From assembly GCF_000011645.1 (NCBI RefSeq), contig NC_006270.3, forward strand, positions 2,973,501-3,037,500: 64,000 bases of DNA, given 5' to 3'. The DNA is from Bacillus licheniformis DSM 13 = ATCC 14580 (GTDB lineage: Bacteria > Bacillota > Bacilli > Bacillales > Bacillaceae). Position 1 is the first letter of the stretch. Each line of letters starts with the position of its first letter. The notes under the pieces were generated by a model. It was not told the DNA's origin and made no database searches. It worked only from the letters and a program-made list of their open reading frames with translations. A program made the position numbers and the translations under genes. Below are positions 24,681 to 33,011 of the stretch, piece by piece.

Positions 24681-25442
24681 TTAAAATGTGTAAGATTCGC
24701 CGTCATCCGGCACAAGTACGCGCGAGGACATTCCTTTTTCCTGAATGAAGCTCTTCAATTCTTTTCGTGATAAAGTCCAATGGTTGACAGCCTCCATATG
24801 ACTGGAAATGATTGTGGCCTTAGGTGCAGCTTGATAGACTTCAGCAATATCCTCTTTTCCCATCACAAGAGACCCTCCTTCAAAGAACTGATTGTCTCCT
24901 CCGTTAACGACTATGACGTCCGGCTGATGCGCAGCGATTTCTTCCCGGACACCTTCATACCAAACTGTATCCCCTGCCACATACAGCGTTTTCTCCTTTG
25001 AGTGTTTGAAGACAACGCCGCACACTTCTCCGGCAAGCTTTAATATCTCTCCCCTCCCATGCTCGCCTTTTGTTTTGATTAATTGAATCCCCTCAAACAC
25101 CGTATCTTTTGTTAAGACCTCTATATTTTGAAAACCGGCTTTTCTCACTTCCTCAGCATCTGCTTCATTTTGGACAAACAGTTTGATTTCTTTCGGAAGC
25201 AGATCTTTGGCAGCATCGTCAAAATGATCTAAATGCAGATGAGTGACGATGACTGCGTCTGTATTCTTGACGAGCTCGTCGGTTGGCACAGGCAGGCTGA
25301 CCAAAGGGTTGTTTTGCTCTTGTCTTGCTGAGTTCGGGAAAGGAGGGTAAGCGCCTTTTTCAGCCAGCATCGGATCTATTAAAAATGTTTTGCCCGCATA
25401 TTTGACGGCCAATGTTGCATTTCGAATTTGTTGAATATTCAT
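24681..25442 (-). CDS. MBL-fold metal-dependent hydrolase
   Basis: A 253-residue metallo-beta-lactamase-fold protein. The metal motif THLHLDHFDD is at about residues 72-81, with later ligands in AGDTVWYEG and a histidine in ISSHMEAVNHW. It resembles the UlaG/YtkL-like group of hydrolases with unknown substrates. ATG at 25442 is preferred; another in-frame ATG three codons upstream is possible. Divergent from an Lrp/AsnC regulator, which may control it. Confidence 0.85.
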   Translation of the reverse strand: MNIQQIRNATLAVKYAGKTFLIDPMLAEKGAYPPFPNSARQEQNNPLVSLPVPTDELVKNTDAVIVTHLHLDHFDDAAKDLLPKEIKLFVQNEADAEEVRKAGFQNIEVLTKDTVFEGIQLIKTKGEHGRGEILKLAGEVCGVVFKHSKEKTLYVAGDTVWYEGVREEIAAHQPDVIVVNGGDNQFFEGGSLVMGKEDIAEVYQAAPKATIISSHMEAVNHWTLSRKELKSFIQEKGMSSRVLVPDDGESYTF

Positions 25443-25574
25443 AGTTATCATGCCTTTCCTTTCATTTACGATTAGTTTATACTATGACCGATCAACATTT
25501 AAATAGATAAAATCAAGTCTTTACAGCGTTTGACTTGATTTTTGAAAAACGTTCATTTGAGAGGATTTGATGAA

Positions 25575-25994
25575 ATGCTGGATCATACAGACAAGCAAAT
25601 CATAGAGGAATTATCAAAAAACAGCCGGATGACCATGAAGGAATTAGGAGAGAAAGTTCATTTGACAGGCCAGGCGGCTTCAGCAAGGGTTGCTAAATTA
25701 GAGGATCAAGGAGTGATTGAAGGTTATACCATACAAGTGAATCAAGTGAAACTCGGGTGTTTTATTCACGCTTTTATCAATATCTATACAAAAAGCACTT
25801 ATCATAAGCCTTATCTTTCATTTATTAAAGCACAGCAGAAATACATCATTCATAACTATAAAATCAGCGGAGACGGCTGTTATCTTCTTGAATGCAAGTT
25901 TCCGTCAAATCAACAGTTGGACCAATTTTTAATAGACTTAAACCATCATGCAAATTATAAACTGTCGATCGTTATCAATAAAACGGGTGGGTAA
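25575..25994 (+). CDS. Lrp/AsnC-family transcriptional regulator
   Basis: A 139-residue feast/famine regulator. The ATG at 25575 has GAGG 10 nt upstream. The N-terminal HTH (MTMKELGEKVHLTGQAASARVAKLEDQ region, residues about 17-43) precedes a RAM-type ligand-binding domain ending NYKLSIVINKTGG. G in SGDGCYLLE marks the amino-acid-binding loop. Divergent from the MBL hydrolase gene. Similar in size to the small Lrp paralogues of B. subtilis; which one is not clear. Confidence 0.88.
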   Translation: MLDHTDKQIIEELSKNSRMTMKELGEKVHLTGQAASARVAKLEDQGVIEGYTIQVNQVKLGCFIHAFINIYTKSTYHKPYLSFIKAQQKYIIHNYKISGDGCYLLECKFPSNQQLDQFLIDLNHHANYKLSIVINKTGG

Positions 25995-26020
25995 AGAGAC
26001 TGCCGGCCGTTTTATTGATA

Positions 26021-26046
26021 AAAAAGAGGGCCTCTAAAGACCCTCT
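26021..26046. terminator. Terminator between the Lrp gene and a small reverse-strand gene
   Basis: AGAGGG / CCCTCT stem with an A run at its left; T-rich on the minus strand, so mainly for the gene at 26045-26191. Confidence 0.65.
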
Positions 26047-26191
26047 ACTTCAGCCGCTTTGCTGCATTTTCCGTCTGATTCAATTGATTGTATCCGTCAG
26101 CCGACTGCTGCACCTCTTGTTTTCGTTCCGTTTCCAGCTGCTTGTGGTAATCTTCCATAAATTTCTCTTTGGCTGCAATGAACAGGTTCAT
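26045..26191 (-). CDS. Small hydrophilic protein, 48 residues
   Basis: MNLFIAAKEKFMEDYHKQ begins at the ATG at 26191, with GGGAGG 10 nt upstream. The product is highly charged, rich in Q, E, K and N, with heptad-like helical periodicity and no membrane segment. A longer reading frame would run through the tyrS terminator and is rejected. Placed between the Lrp gene and tyrS with a terminator following. No family recognised. Confidence 0.55.
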   Translation of the reverse strand: MNLFIAAKEKFMEDYHKQLETERKQEVQQSADGYNQLNQTENAAKRLK

Positions 26192-26287
26192 GCTACATTC
26201 CTCCCTCTTCAACGATGGAAACGCTCTACCTATTACATCTATATTTTTGACATTTCCTGAATGAACATACATGAAACATGTTGACAC

Positions 26288-26321
26288 AAAAAAACCCTTG
26301 CCGTTTGGCAAGAGTTTTTTT
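26288..26321 (-). terminator. Terminator of tyrS
   Basis: CTTGCC / GGCAAG stem with a 4-nt loop, A and T runs on either side, immediately after the tyrS stop. Confidence 0.92.
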
Positions 26322-26323
26322 GA

Positions 26324-27592
26324 TTACTTATAAGTCAGCAGGAAGTATTTCTTTTTACCGCGGCGAATGACGGTAAACTGTCCTTCGATGCGGTCGTCGG
26401 CGGTGAGGACGTCCGCAACATCGGTGCGGCGCTCGCCGTTAACGTATACCGCGCCATTCGTGATATCTTCGCGCGCCTGCCGTTTAGACGGAGACAGCTT
26501 TGATTGGACGAGTATTTCAACAAGAGGAAGTTCATCCGCTTTCTCGACCTCCAGGGAAGGAACCCCTTTAAAGCCGACTTTTACTTCTTCAGCTGTCAAT
26601 TGTTTGATATCTCCGCTGAACAGTGCTTTTGAGATGTTGACGGCCTGCTCAAACGCTTCACGGCCGTGTACAAGAACGGTCACTTCTTCGGCGAGGCGCT
26701 TTTGCGCTTCGCGTTTTTCAGGCGCCGTCTCTGTTTTTTCAGCGAGATCTTCAATTTCTTCTTTTGATAAGAAAGTGAAGTATTTTAAGTATTTCACGAC
26801 ATCCCTGTCGTCGGTATTGATCCAGAACTGATAAAACTCATACGCCGACGTTTTCTCTTTATCAAGCCAGATCGCGCCGCCTTCCGTTTTTCCGAACTTC
26901 GTGCCGTCTGCTTTTGTCACAAGCGGAATCGTCAATCCGAAAGCTTTTGCATTCTCTTCGGATTTGCGGATGAGTTCGAGACCTGATGTGATGTTGCCCC
27001 ACTGGTCGCTTCCGCCGATCTGAAGCTTGCATTCCTGGTTTCTGTACAAATTCAAGAAATCGAGAGACTGCAGGATCATGTAGCTGAATTCAGTATAAGA
27101 TATGCCTGTCTCGATTCTGGAGCTTACCGTATCCTTGGCAAGCATGTAATTGATTCCGAAGTTTTTGCCGACATCGCGCAGGAAATCAATGACGTTCATT
27201 TTGCCGATCCAGTCATAGTTGTTCGCCATGATCGCCGGGTTCTCTTCAGCTTCAAAATCAAGGAAACGCGAAAGCTGGTTTTTGATTTTCTGCGACCATT
27301 CGCGGACGATTTCTTCATTGTTCAGCGTGCGCTCCGCTTTCTTTCCGCTCGGATCGCCGATAAGGCCCGTCGCCCCGCCTACGAGCGCAATCGGACGATG
27401 TCCGGCCAGCTGGAAGCGGCGAAGCATTAAAATCGGCAGCAGGTGGCCGATATGCAGACTGTCAGCTGTCGGATCAAATCCGGAGTATAAGCTGATTTTC
27501 TCTTTATCGAGCAGTTCTCTCAAGCCTGCTTCATCGGTTTGCTGCTGAATCAGTCCCCTGAAGGACAAATCATCAAGTATGTGTGTCATCAT
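26324..27592 (-). CDS. tyrS: Tyrosyl-tRNA synthetase
   Basis: Charges tRNA-Tyr in the cytoplasm. 422 residues from the ATG at 27592 (AAGGAG 7 nt upstream), the length of B. subtilis TyrS. Class I motifs: HIGHLLP near residue 49 and KFGKT (KMSKS loop) near residue 230. A C-terminal S4-like domain (about 355-420) contains SKRQAREDI. It is controlled by a T-box leader with a UAC specifier and terminates immediately downstream. Confidence 0.97.
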   Translation of the reverse strand: MMTHILDDLSFRGLIQQQTDEAGLRELLDKEKISLYSGFDPTADSLHIGHLLPILMLRRFQLAGHRPIALVGGATGLIGDPSGKKAERTLNNEEIVREWSQKIKNQLSRFLDFEAEENPAIMANNYDWIGKMNVIDFLRDVGKNFGINYMLAKDTVSSRIETGISYTEFSYMILQSLDFLNLYRNQECKLQIGGSDQWGNITSGLELIRKSEENAKAFGLTIPLVTKADGTKFGKTEGGAIWLDKEKTSAYEFYQFWINTDDRDVVKYLKYFTFLSKEEIEDLAEKTETAPEKREAQKRLAEEVTVLVHGREAFEQAVNISKALFSGDIKQLTAEEVKVGFKGVPSLEVEKADELPLVEILVQSKLSPSKRQAREDITNGAVYVNGERRTDVADVLTADDRIEGQFTVIRRGKKKYFLLTYK

Positions 27593-27619
27593 CAATTAGC
27601 TCCTTTTTTCCAAAATAAA

Positions 27620-27890
27620 ACGCCCCTTCGCAAAAACGAAGGGACGATAAAAATCGCGGTACCACCCTGCTTAAAAGAACGCATGGCCGCGCTCTTTTCA
27701 CTCTCGTTGATAACGGAAAAGCTTCCGTTCTTCTGCTACAGAAAGCCCGGAAGGCTTTTTTCGCAAAAGCGGTTCATGAGTGTAATTCAAACCATCCATA
27801 TGTGCTGATTTTCACCGGCCATCAGCTCTCTAAGACAGGGAAGGATGCGTTCTACTGATCTCAGTCTTCACCTTTTGAATATTCGACTAA
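27620..27890 (-). promoter_or_regulatory. Tyr T-box riboswitch of tyrS
   Basis: The minus-strand leader carries the T-box sequence AGGGTGGTACCGCG (27655-27668). It is followed by the terminator stem CCCTTCG / CGAAGGG (27624-27643) with a T run. In the stem I loop region, the triplet at 27784-27782 reads TAC within GAATTACACTC, the tyrosine specifier. Uncharged tRNA-Tyr would pair with it and antiterminate tyrS. Confidence 0.92.
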
Positions 27891-27894
27891 ATCT

Positions 27895-27923
27895 TTTTTA
27901 ACATAATATTTTTGCATTGTCAA
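27895..27923 (-). promoter_or_regulatory. Candidate promoter of the tyrS T-box transcript
   Basis: Minus strand TTGACA (27918-27923), 17-nt spacer, TAAAAA (27895-27900). The -35 is perfect and the -10 is weak. It lies in the gap just after the acsA stop. Confidence 0.5.
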
Positions 27924-27930
27924 TGAGACA

Positions 27931-29649
27931 TCAGTCTTCCATCGATGAGAGATCGCCTGCCGGAAGGTTCAGCTCCCATGCTTTCAGGACGCGTCTCATG
28001 ATCTTTCCGCTTCTTGTCTTCGGCAGTTTATCTTTAAATTCGATTTCCCTTGGCGCGGCATGTGCGGCCAAGCCTTGTTTCACGAACTGCCTGATTTCTT
28101 CTTTTAACGCATCTGACGGTTCATAACCGTCCCTCAAGGCGATGAACGCTTTAATAATTTCACCCCGGACGGGATCCGGTTTGCCGATGACGCCTGCTTC
28201 AGCGACGGCCTGATGCTCAACAAGCTTGCTCTCGACTTCAAACGGGCCGACGCGTTCGCCCGATGTCATGATGACATCGTCGATCCGTCCCTGGAACCAG
28301 AAGTACCCGTCTTCATCCATGTAGGCGGAATCTCCTGACACATACCAATCGCCCGGCATAAAATAGGAGCTATATTTTTCAGGATTGTTCCAGATCGAAT
28401 GCATCATCGACGGCCAGCCTTTTTTAATGGCGAGATTTCCCATTCTGTAAGGAGGCAGTTCATTTCCCTGGTTGTCGACGATTGCAGCCTCTACACCGGG
28501 AATCGGCTTGCCCATTGATCCCGGTTTAATTTCCATGCACGGGTAATTGCAGATGAGCTGCGATCCTGTTTCAGTCATCCACCAAGTATCATGAATCCGG
28601 TTGCCGAAGACTTTATGCCCCCACCTGATGACTTCGGGATTTAACGGCTCCCCTACGCTTAAAATATGCCGCAAGGAGCTTAGATTATATTTATTCACAA
28701 GATCGTCGCCTGCACCCATCAGCATCCGGAAAGCCGTTGGCGCGCTGTACCATACCGTCACTTCCATTTTTTCAATCGTTTCGTACCATGCCTCAGGACT
28801 GAATCTGCCGCCTACGACAACATTCGTAGCTCCATTCAGCCACGGACCGAAAATCCCGTAAACCGTTCCGGTGACCCAGCCGGGATCAGCGGTGCACCAA
28901 TAGATGTCATCGTCATGCAGATCAAGAACCCATTTGGCTGTTTGATAATGCTGGATCATTGCTTTATGGACGTGGAGAACCCCTTTTGGCGCGCCGGTCG
29001 AACCCGACGTATAGTGAAGCAGCATCCCGTCTTCCTGATCCACCCATTCAATCTCAAGATCAGTGCCTGCTTCCGCCGCTTTCGCGTAATAATCAATGAC
29101 AGGTCCTTCTTCCTTTACGCCTTCTCCAACGACAATGATTGATTCAAGATCCGGAAGTTCATCGGCCGGCACCCGTTCAAGCAATTCCGGCGTCGTCACG
29201 ATGACCTTCGCTCCGCTGTTTGCAAGCCTGTCTTTGACGGCACCTTCCATAAACGCTTCAAATAACGGCCCGACGATCGCTCCCAATTTGATGGCGCCGA
29301 GAAGAATAAAATAAAGCTCGGGCGATCTCGGCATAAAAACAAACACACGGTCTCCCTTTCCCACATCGGCATGCTGCTTTAAGACATTCCCGGCTTTGTT
29401 GGTTTCATTTTTCATCTCTCTGAAAGTGTACTTTTCTTCGCGGACCGGATCTTTGTAGTAAAATGCCACTTTGTTTTTCAAATTTGACTCAGCGTGGCGG
29501 TCGATAGCTTCATAAGCTGCATTGATTTTTCCCGTTTTGTGCCATGAAAAATGCTTTTCGGCATCCTTCCAGTCAAATGTCCGGTATGTTTCATCATAGT
29601 CTTTCAAGTTGTAATTTCCCTTTTCTGCTGGCAGCGCTTTCAATTTCAT
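27931..29649 (-). CDS. acsA: Acetyl-CoA synthetase
   Basis: Activates acetate to acetyl-CoA through acetyl-AMP, allowing growth on acetate. 572 residues from ATG 29649 (GGGGGAT upstream), equal to B. subtilis AcsA. Motifs: HYTSGSTGAPKGVLHVH, WWMTETGSQL, SGDSAYMDEDGYFWFQGR and, near the C-terminus, PKTRSGKIMRR, whose lysine (Lys549 in B. subtilis numbering) is the site acetylated by AcuA. Divergent from acuABC, which encodes that acetylase and the deacetylase. The shared upstream region holds a cre-like site. Confidence 0.97.
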   Translation of the reverse strand: MKLKALPAEKGNYNLKDYDETYRTFDWKDAEKHFSWHKTGKINAAYEAIDRHAESNLKNKVAFYYKDPVREEKYTFREMKNETNKAGNVLKQHADVGKGDRVFVFMPRSPELYFILLGAIKLGAIVGPLFEAFMEGAVKDRLANSGAKVIVTTPELLERVPADELPDLESIIVVGEGVKEEGPVIDYYAKAAEAGTDLEIEWVDQEDGMLLHYTSGSTGAPKGVLHVHKAMIQHYQTAKWVLDLHDDDIYWCTADPGWVTGTVYGIFGPWLNGATNVVVGGRFSPEAWYETIEKMEVTVWYSAPTAFRMLMGAGDDLVNKYNLSSLRHILSVGEPLNPEVIRWGHKVFGNRIHDTWWMTETGSQLICNYPCMEIKPGSMGKPIPGVEAAIVDNQGNELPPYRMGNLAIKKGWPSMMHSIWNNPEKYSSYFMPGDWYVSGDSAYMDEDGYFWFQGRIDDVIMTSGERVGPFEVESKLVEHQAVAEAGVIGKPDPVRGEIIKAFIALRDGYEPSDALKEEIRQFVKQGLAAHAAPREIEFKDKLPKTRSGKIMRRVLKAWELNLPAGDLSSMED

Positions 29650-29736
29650 GCCCATCCCCCTTTGTTCGATCATCAAAATATATTATAGTATAGATTTTTT
29701 ATTTTCTCAATTTTTAAAAAATACTCTTCTCTCCTA

Positions 29737-29750
29737 TGAAAACGCTTAAT
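29737..29750 (+). promoter_or_regulatory. cre-like site between acsA and acuA
   Basis: TGAAAACGCTTAAT matches TGWAANCGNTNWCA at 12 of 14 positions. B. subtilis acuA and acsA are both under CcpA carbon catabolite repression. This site lies 55 bp upstream of the acuA start and about 90 bp upstream of acsA. Confidence 0.65.
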
Positions 29751-29804
29751 ATTTTGGTATGTTATGTATAAAAGACTTCAACTAAGATGTAAGGCGGTGG
29801 ATAC

Positions 29805-30437
29805 GTGGAGCATCACAAAACTTATCATGCCAAAGAATTGCAGACCGAGAAAGGCTCTGTGCTGATAGAGGGCCCTATCAGTCCCGAAAAACTCGCAGAA
29901 TATGAATTTCACGACGAGCTTACAGCCTTTCGCCCATCACAAAAACAACATGAAGCATTAATCGAAATCGCAGGGCTTCCCGAAGGACGAATCATCATCG
30001 CCCGTTTCCGGCAAACCATTGTCGGCTATGTGACATATGTTTATCCAGACCCGCTTGAAAGATGGTCTGAAGGAAACATGGAAAATTTAATCGAGCTTGG
30101 AGCCATCGAAGTCATTCCGGCGTTCAGAGGTCACTCTGTCGGGAAGACGCTGCTTGCGGTCAGCATGATGGATCCGCAGATGGAAAAATATATTATCATC
30201 ACGACTGAATATTACTGGCATTGGGATCTAAAGGGGACTAACAAAGATGTTTGGGAATACAGAAAGATGATGGAGAAGATGATGAATGCCGGAGGACTTG
30301 TCTGGTTTGCGACAGACGATCCGGAAATCAGCTCCCATCCCGCCAACTGTTTAATGGCACGCATCGGAAAAGAGGTCAGTCAGGAATCGATCGAGCGTTT
30401 TGACAGACTCAGATTCCACAATCGTTTTATGTATTAA
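29805..30437 (+). CDS. acuA: Acetyltransferase AcuA (acetylates AcsA)
   Basis: A 210-residue GNAT acetyltransferase that inactivates acetyl-CoA synthetase by lysine acetylation. GTG start at 29805 with AAGGCGG upstream; length equals B. subtilis AcuA. The acetyl-CoA-binding region is around IEVIPAFRGHSVGKTLL (residues about 103-119), matching the RxxGxG/A pattern. First gene of the acuABC operon; acuB follows after 21 bp. Confidence 0.95.
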   Translation: MEHHKTYHAKELQTEKGSVLIEGPISPEKLAEYEFHDELTAFRPSQKQHEALIEIAGLPEGRIIIARFRQTIVGYVTYVYPDPLERWSEGNMENLIELGAIEVIPAFRGHSVGKTLLAVSMMDPQMEKYIIITTEYYWHWDLKGTNKDVWEYRKMMEKMMNAGGLVWFATDDPEISSHPANCLMARIGKEVSQESIERFDRLRFHNRFMY

Positions 30438-30458
30438 GGGAGCAAAGGGGACCTGAAT

Positions 30459-31103
30459 ATGATTGTTGAAAAAATCATGAAACGGGATGTTGTGACACTA
30501 TCCAGAACCGATACGATTGAAGAAGCGATCAAACGCATGCGAACATTCCACATAAAGCACCTTCCCGTCATCAATGAACGGGGAACGGTCATAGGCATTG
30601 TCACGGACAGGGACGTCAAAACAGCAAGTCCGAGTATCTTTGCCCAAAACAGATCTAACGAAGATTTAAAAAAGCCGGTGGAACTGATCATGTCCAAAGA
30701 AGTGATCACCGGTCACCCGCTTGATTTTGCCGAAGAAATATCAGCCGTCTTTTTTGAACACGAAATCGGCTGCCTCCCGATCGTAAAAAACGGAAAGCTT
30801 GTCGGCATCGTGACAAAATCCGATTTGCTGCATACGTTCGTTCAGCTGACAGGAGCCCATTTTCCAGGCTCCCAAATCGAAATTAAAACCGATCATATCG
30901 CCCGAAGCCTCGCTGATATCAGCGCCATCTTCAGCAGGCGCCAAATCGCCATATTGAGCGTGCTCGTATATCCCGGTGATGAAGATGATTCGAAAATACT
31001 CGTGTTTCGCGTTCAAACGATGAATCCCGCCTCTATCATCAAAGACGTAAAATCCAAAGGGTATCAGGTTCTTTGGCCGGCTGTTCAAAGGGATTTGCCA
31101 TGA
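30459..31103 (+). CDS. acuB: AcuB, CBS-ACT domain protein
   Basis: A 214-residue protein with two CBS motifs (about residues 1-60 with GTVIGIVTDRD, and 75-130 with NGKLVGIVTKSDL) followed by an ACT-like domain (about 140-205). CBS pairs usually bind adenine nucleotides. Its exact part in acetate/acetoin metabolism is not known. Its stop overlaps the acuC start in an ATGA arrangement, so translation is coupled. Confidence 0.93.
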   Translation: MIVEKIMKRDVVTLSRTDTIEEAIKRMRTFHIKHLPVINERGTVIGIVTDRDVKTASPSIFAQNRSNEDLKKPVELIMSKEVITGHPLDFAEEISAVFFEHEIGCLPIVKNGKLVGIVTKSDLLHTFVQLTGAHFPGSQIEIKTDHIARSLADISAIFSRRQIAILSVLVYPGDEDDSKILVFRVQTMNPASIIKDVKSKGYQVLWPAVQRDLP

Positions 31104-32260
31104 AGGACAGCGTATTTATTTTTTCTCCCTCATATCAAACCTATCAATTTCATCAAGACCACCCGTTTAATCAGCTGCGAGTCTATGTAACATACGATCT
31201 TTTGAACACGGTCGGCGCATTTGAACCGGGAGAAACGATTGCCCCGCGCGCAGCGACAGAAACCGAGCTCGAGCTTGTTCACACGGGCGATTATATCAGG
31301 GCCGTCCAGCTTGCAGGGGCGGGAAAGCTCCCGGCAGCCGAAAGCGAAAACTACGGGCTTGGAACGGAGGATACCCCTGTTTTTGCCGGGATGCATGAAG
31401 CCGCCTCCCTTTTGGTAGGCGGAACGCTGACGGCTGCAGACTATGTCATGACGGGCAAAGCTAGACACGCCCTCAATCTTGGAGGCGGGCTTCACCACGG
31501 GTTCAGAGGAAGGGCTTCAGGCTTTTGCGTCTATAATGACAGTTCAGTTGTGATACGTTACTTGCAGAAAAAATATCATGCGAAAGTTTTATATATTGAT
31601 ACAGACGCCCATCACGGCGACGGGGTGCAGTTTACGTTCTATGATGATCCTTCCGTCTGCACCGTCTCGATACATGAAACAGGCCGCTACCTATTCCCGG
31701 GAACGGGGCAGGTTCAGGAAAGAGGTCATGGCGAAGGCTACGGCTATGCTTTTAATATCCCGCTCGATGCCTTCACAGAAGATGAGTCTTTTCTTGATTC
31801 CTACCGGACGGCTGTTTCTGAAATAGCCGAGTTTTTCAAACCGGATGTCATTTTGTCGCAAAACGGAGCTGACGCACATTACTACGATCCGCTGACACAC
31901 TTGTGCACGACGATGAAGATTTACGAAGAGATTCCAAAGCTCGCTCACGAACTTGCACACACCTATTGCAGCGGAAGATGGATCGCTGTCGGCGGAGGCG
32001 GCTACGACATTTGGCGCGTCGTACCGAGGGCATGGGCAAGAATCTGGCTTGAAATGAAAGGGATGGAACCAGAGGAGAAAATGCCTGAAAAATGGCTGAA
32101 AAAATGGGGGAAACAGGCATCTGTCCGGCTTCCTGCCAACTGGTCCGACCCGGAAGATTTGTATCCTCCAATTCCAAGAAAAACCGAAATAACGGAAAAA
32201 AACGCACAAACCGTTGCCAAAGCCCTTTATCCGATTCGCTCTGCCCAGCGTACCACTTAA
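31100..32260 (+). CDS. acuC: AcuC, class I histone-deacetylase-like protein deacetylase
   Basis: A 386-residue zinc deacetylase that reactivates AcsA by removing the acetyl group added by AcuA. ATG at 31100 overlaps the acuB stop; the longer frame would start inside acuB without a ribosome site. HDAC motifs: NLGGGLHHGFRGRASGFCVYND (active-site histidines), YIDTDAHHGDGVQ (metal Asp and His) and VGGGGYDIWR. Last gene of acuABC. Confidence 0.95.
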   Translation: MKDSVFIFSPSYQTYQFHQDHPFNQLRVYVTYDLLNTVGAFEPGETIAPRAATETELELVHTGDYIRAVQLAGAGKLPAAESENYGLGTEDTPVFAGMHEAASLLVGGTLTAADYVMTGKARHALNLGGGLHHGFRGRASGFCVYNDSSVVIRYLQKKYHAKVLYIDTDAHHGDGVQFTFYDDPSVCTVSIHETGRYLFPGTGQVQERGHGEGYGYAFNIPLDAFTEDESFLDSYRTAVSEIAEFFKPDVILSQNGADAHYYDPLTHLCTTMKIYEEIPKLAHELAHTYCSGRWIAVGGGGYDIWRVVPRAWARIWLEMKGMEPEEKMPEKWLKKWGKQASVRLPANWSDPEDLYPPIPRKTEITEKNAQTVAKALYPIRSAQRTT

Positions 32261-32281
32261 TATGAAAATTGCGGCACACAG

Positions 32282-32315
32282 AAAAGGCCTTGCTTTTGTG
32301 CAAGACCTTGCTTTC
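32282..32315. terminator. Hairpin between convergent acuC and motS
   Basis: CTTGC / GCAAG core extended by AAGGC pairing with one mismatch; U-rich sequence on both sides. Probable bidirectional terminator. Confidence 0.6.
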
Positions 32316-32321
32316 TTCTCA

Positions 32322-33011
32322 TTATTGTTTTGCGATGACAATCTCGACGCGCCTGTTTTCCTTCATATGGCTCTCAGTGCGGTTGTCCCTGACCGGTTTT
32401 GTATCCGCATAACCGATGGCAAGAAAACGCGACGAGTCGAGCTTTTCCTTCGACGTAAAGTAGCCGATCACAGTGCTCGCCCTTGCTGCAGAAAGCTCCC
32501 AATTGGATGGAAAACGGTAAGTCGAAATCGGGCGGCTGTCCGTATGCCCCTCCACACGAATCGGGTTGGACACCGATTTGAGAAGGACGGCGATTTTATG
32601 CAAAAGCGGGTGAGCTTGGTCTTTCAGATCCGCTTTCCCTGAATCAAACAAAACCGCTTCCTGAAGGACGAGAATGACGCCCCGTTCGTCACGCTTGGCC
32701 GCAATCAAACTTGACAGTTCGTTTTTTTCAATATAGTCATTGATTTTCTTTAATAAATCATCTTGGCTTTTAGCCGTTTTTTCAGCCTTCTGATCGCCCG
32801 CGTCTTTTTTCAACTCTGCGGCGGATTTGCCGTCGGCCCTGTCTTGAAATGAACCGACTGCTGCTTTGAATTTGTTTAAATCGATTTGCGACATCGAAAA
32901 CAGTAAAATAAAGAACACGAGGATGAGCGTAATCAAATCCGAAAACGTGATGATCCAGTTTGGCGATTTGCGGCCCTGCTCGCGCTTCCTTCGTTCATGT
33001 CTAAGCTTCAT
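32322..33011 (-). CDS. motS: Flagellar stator subunit MotS (sodium-type MotB homologue)
   Basis: A 229-residue stator protein that anchors the motor to peptidoglycan. The single transmembrane segment WIITFSDLITLILVFFILLF (residues 19-38) carries the ion-binding aspartate in FSDL. A plug/linker is followed by an OmpA-like domain with RVEGHTDSRP (residues about 150-160). The start overlaps the motP stop by 11 bp. In B. subtilis MotPS is the sodium-driven stator; sodium use is inferred here. Confidence 0.93.
   Translation of the reverse strand: MKLRHERRKREQGRKSPNWIITFSDLITLILVFFILLFSMSQIDLNKFKAAVGSFQDRADGKSAAELKKDAGDQKAEKTAKSQDDLLKKINDYIEKNELSSLIAAKRDERGVILVLQEAVLFDSGKADLKDQAHPLLHKIAVLLKSVSNPIRVEGHTDSRPISTYRFPSNWELSAARASTVIGYFTSKEKLDSSRFLAIGYADTKPVRDNRTESHMKENRRVEIVIAKQ

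Noticed and set aside
27931..29649. acsA read as starting further upstream
   Set aside because: The upstream codons have no ribosome site, and MKLKALP at 29649 gives the exact family length.
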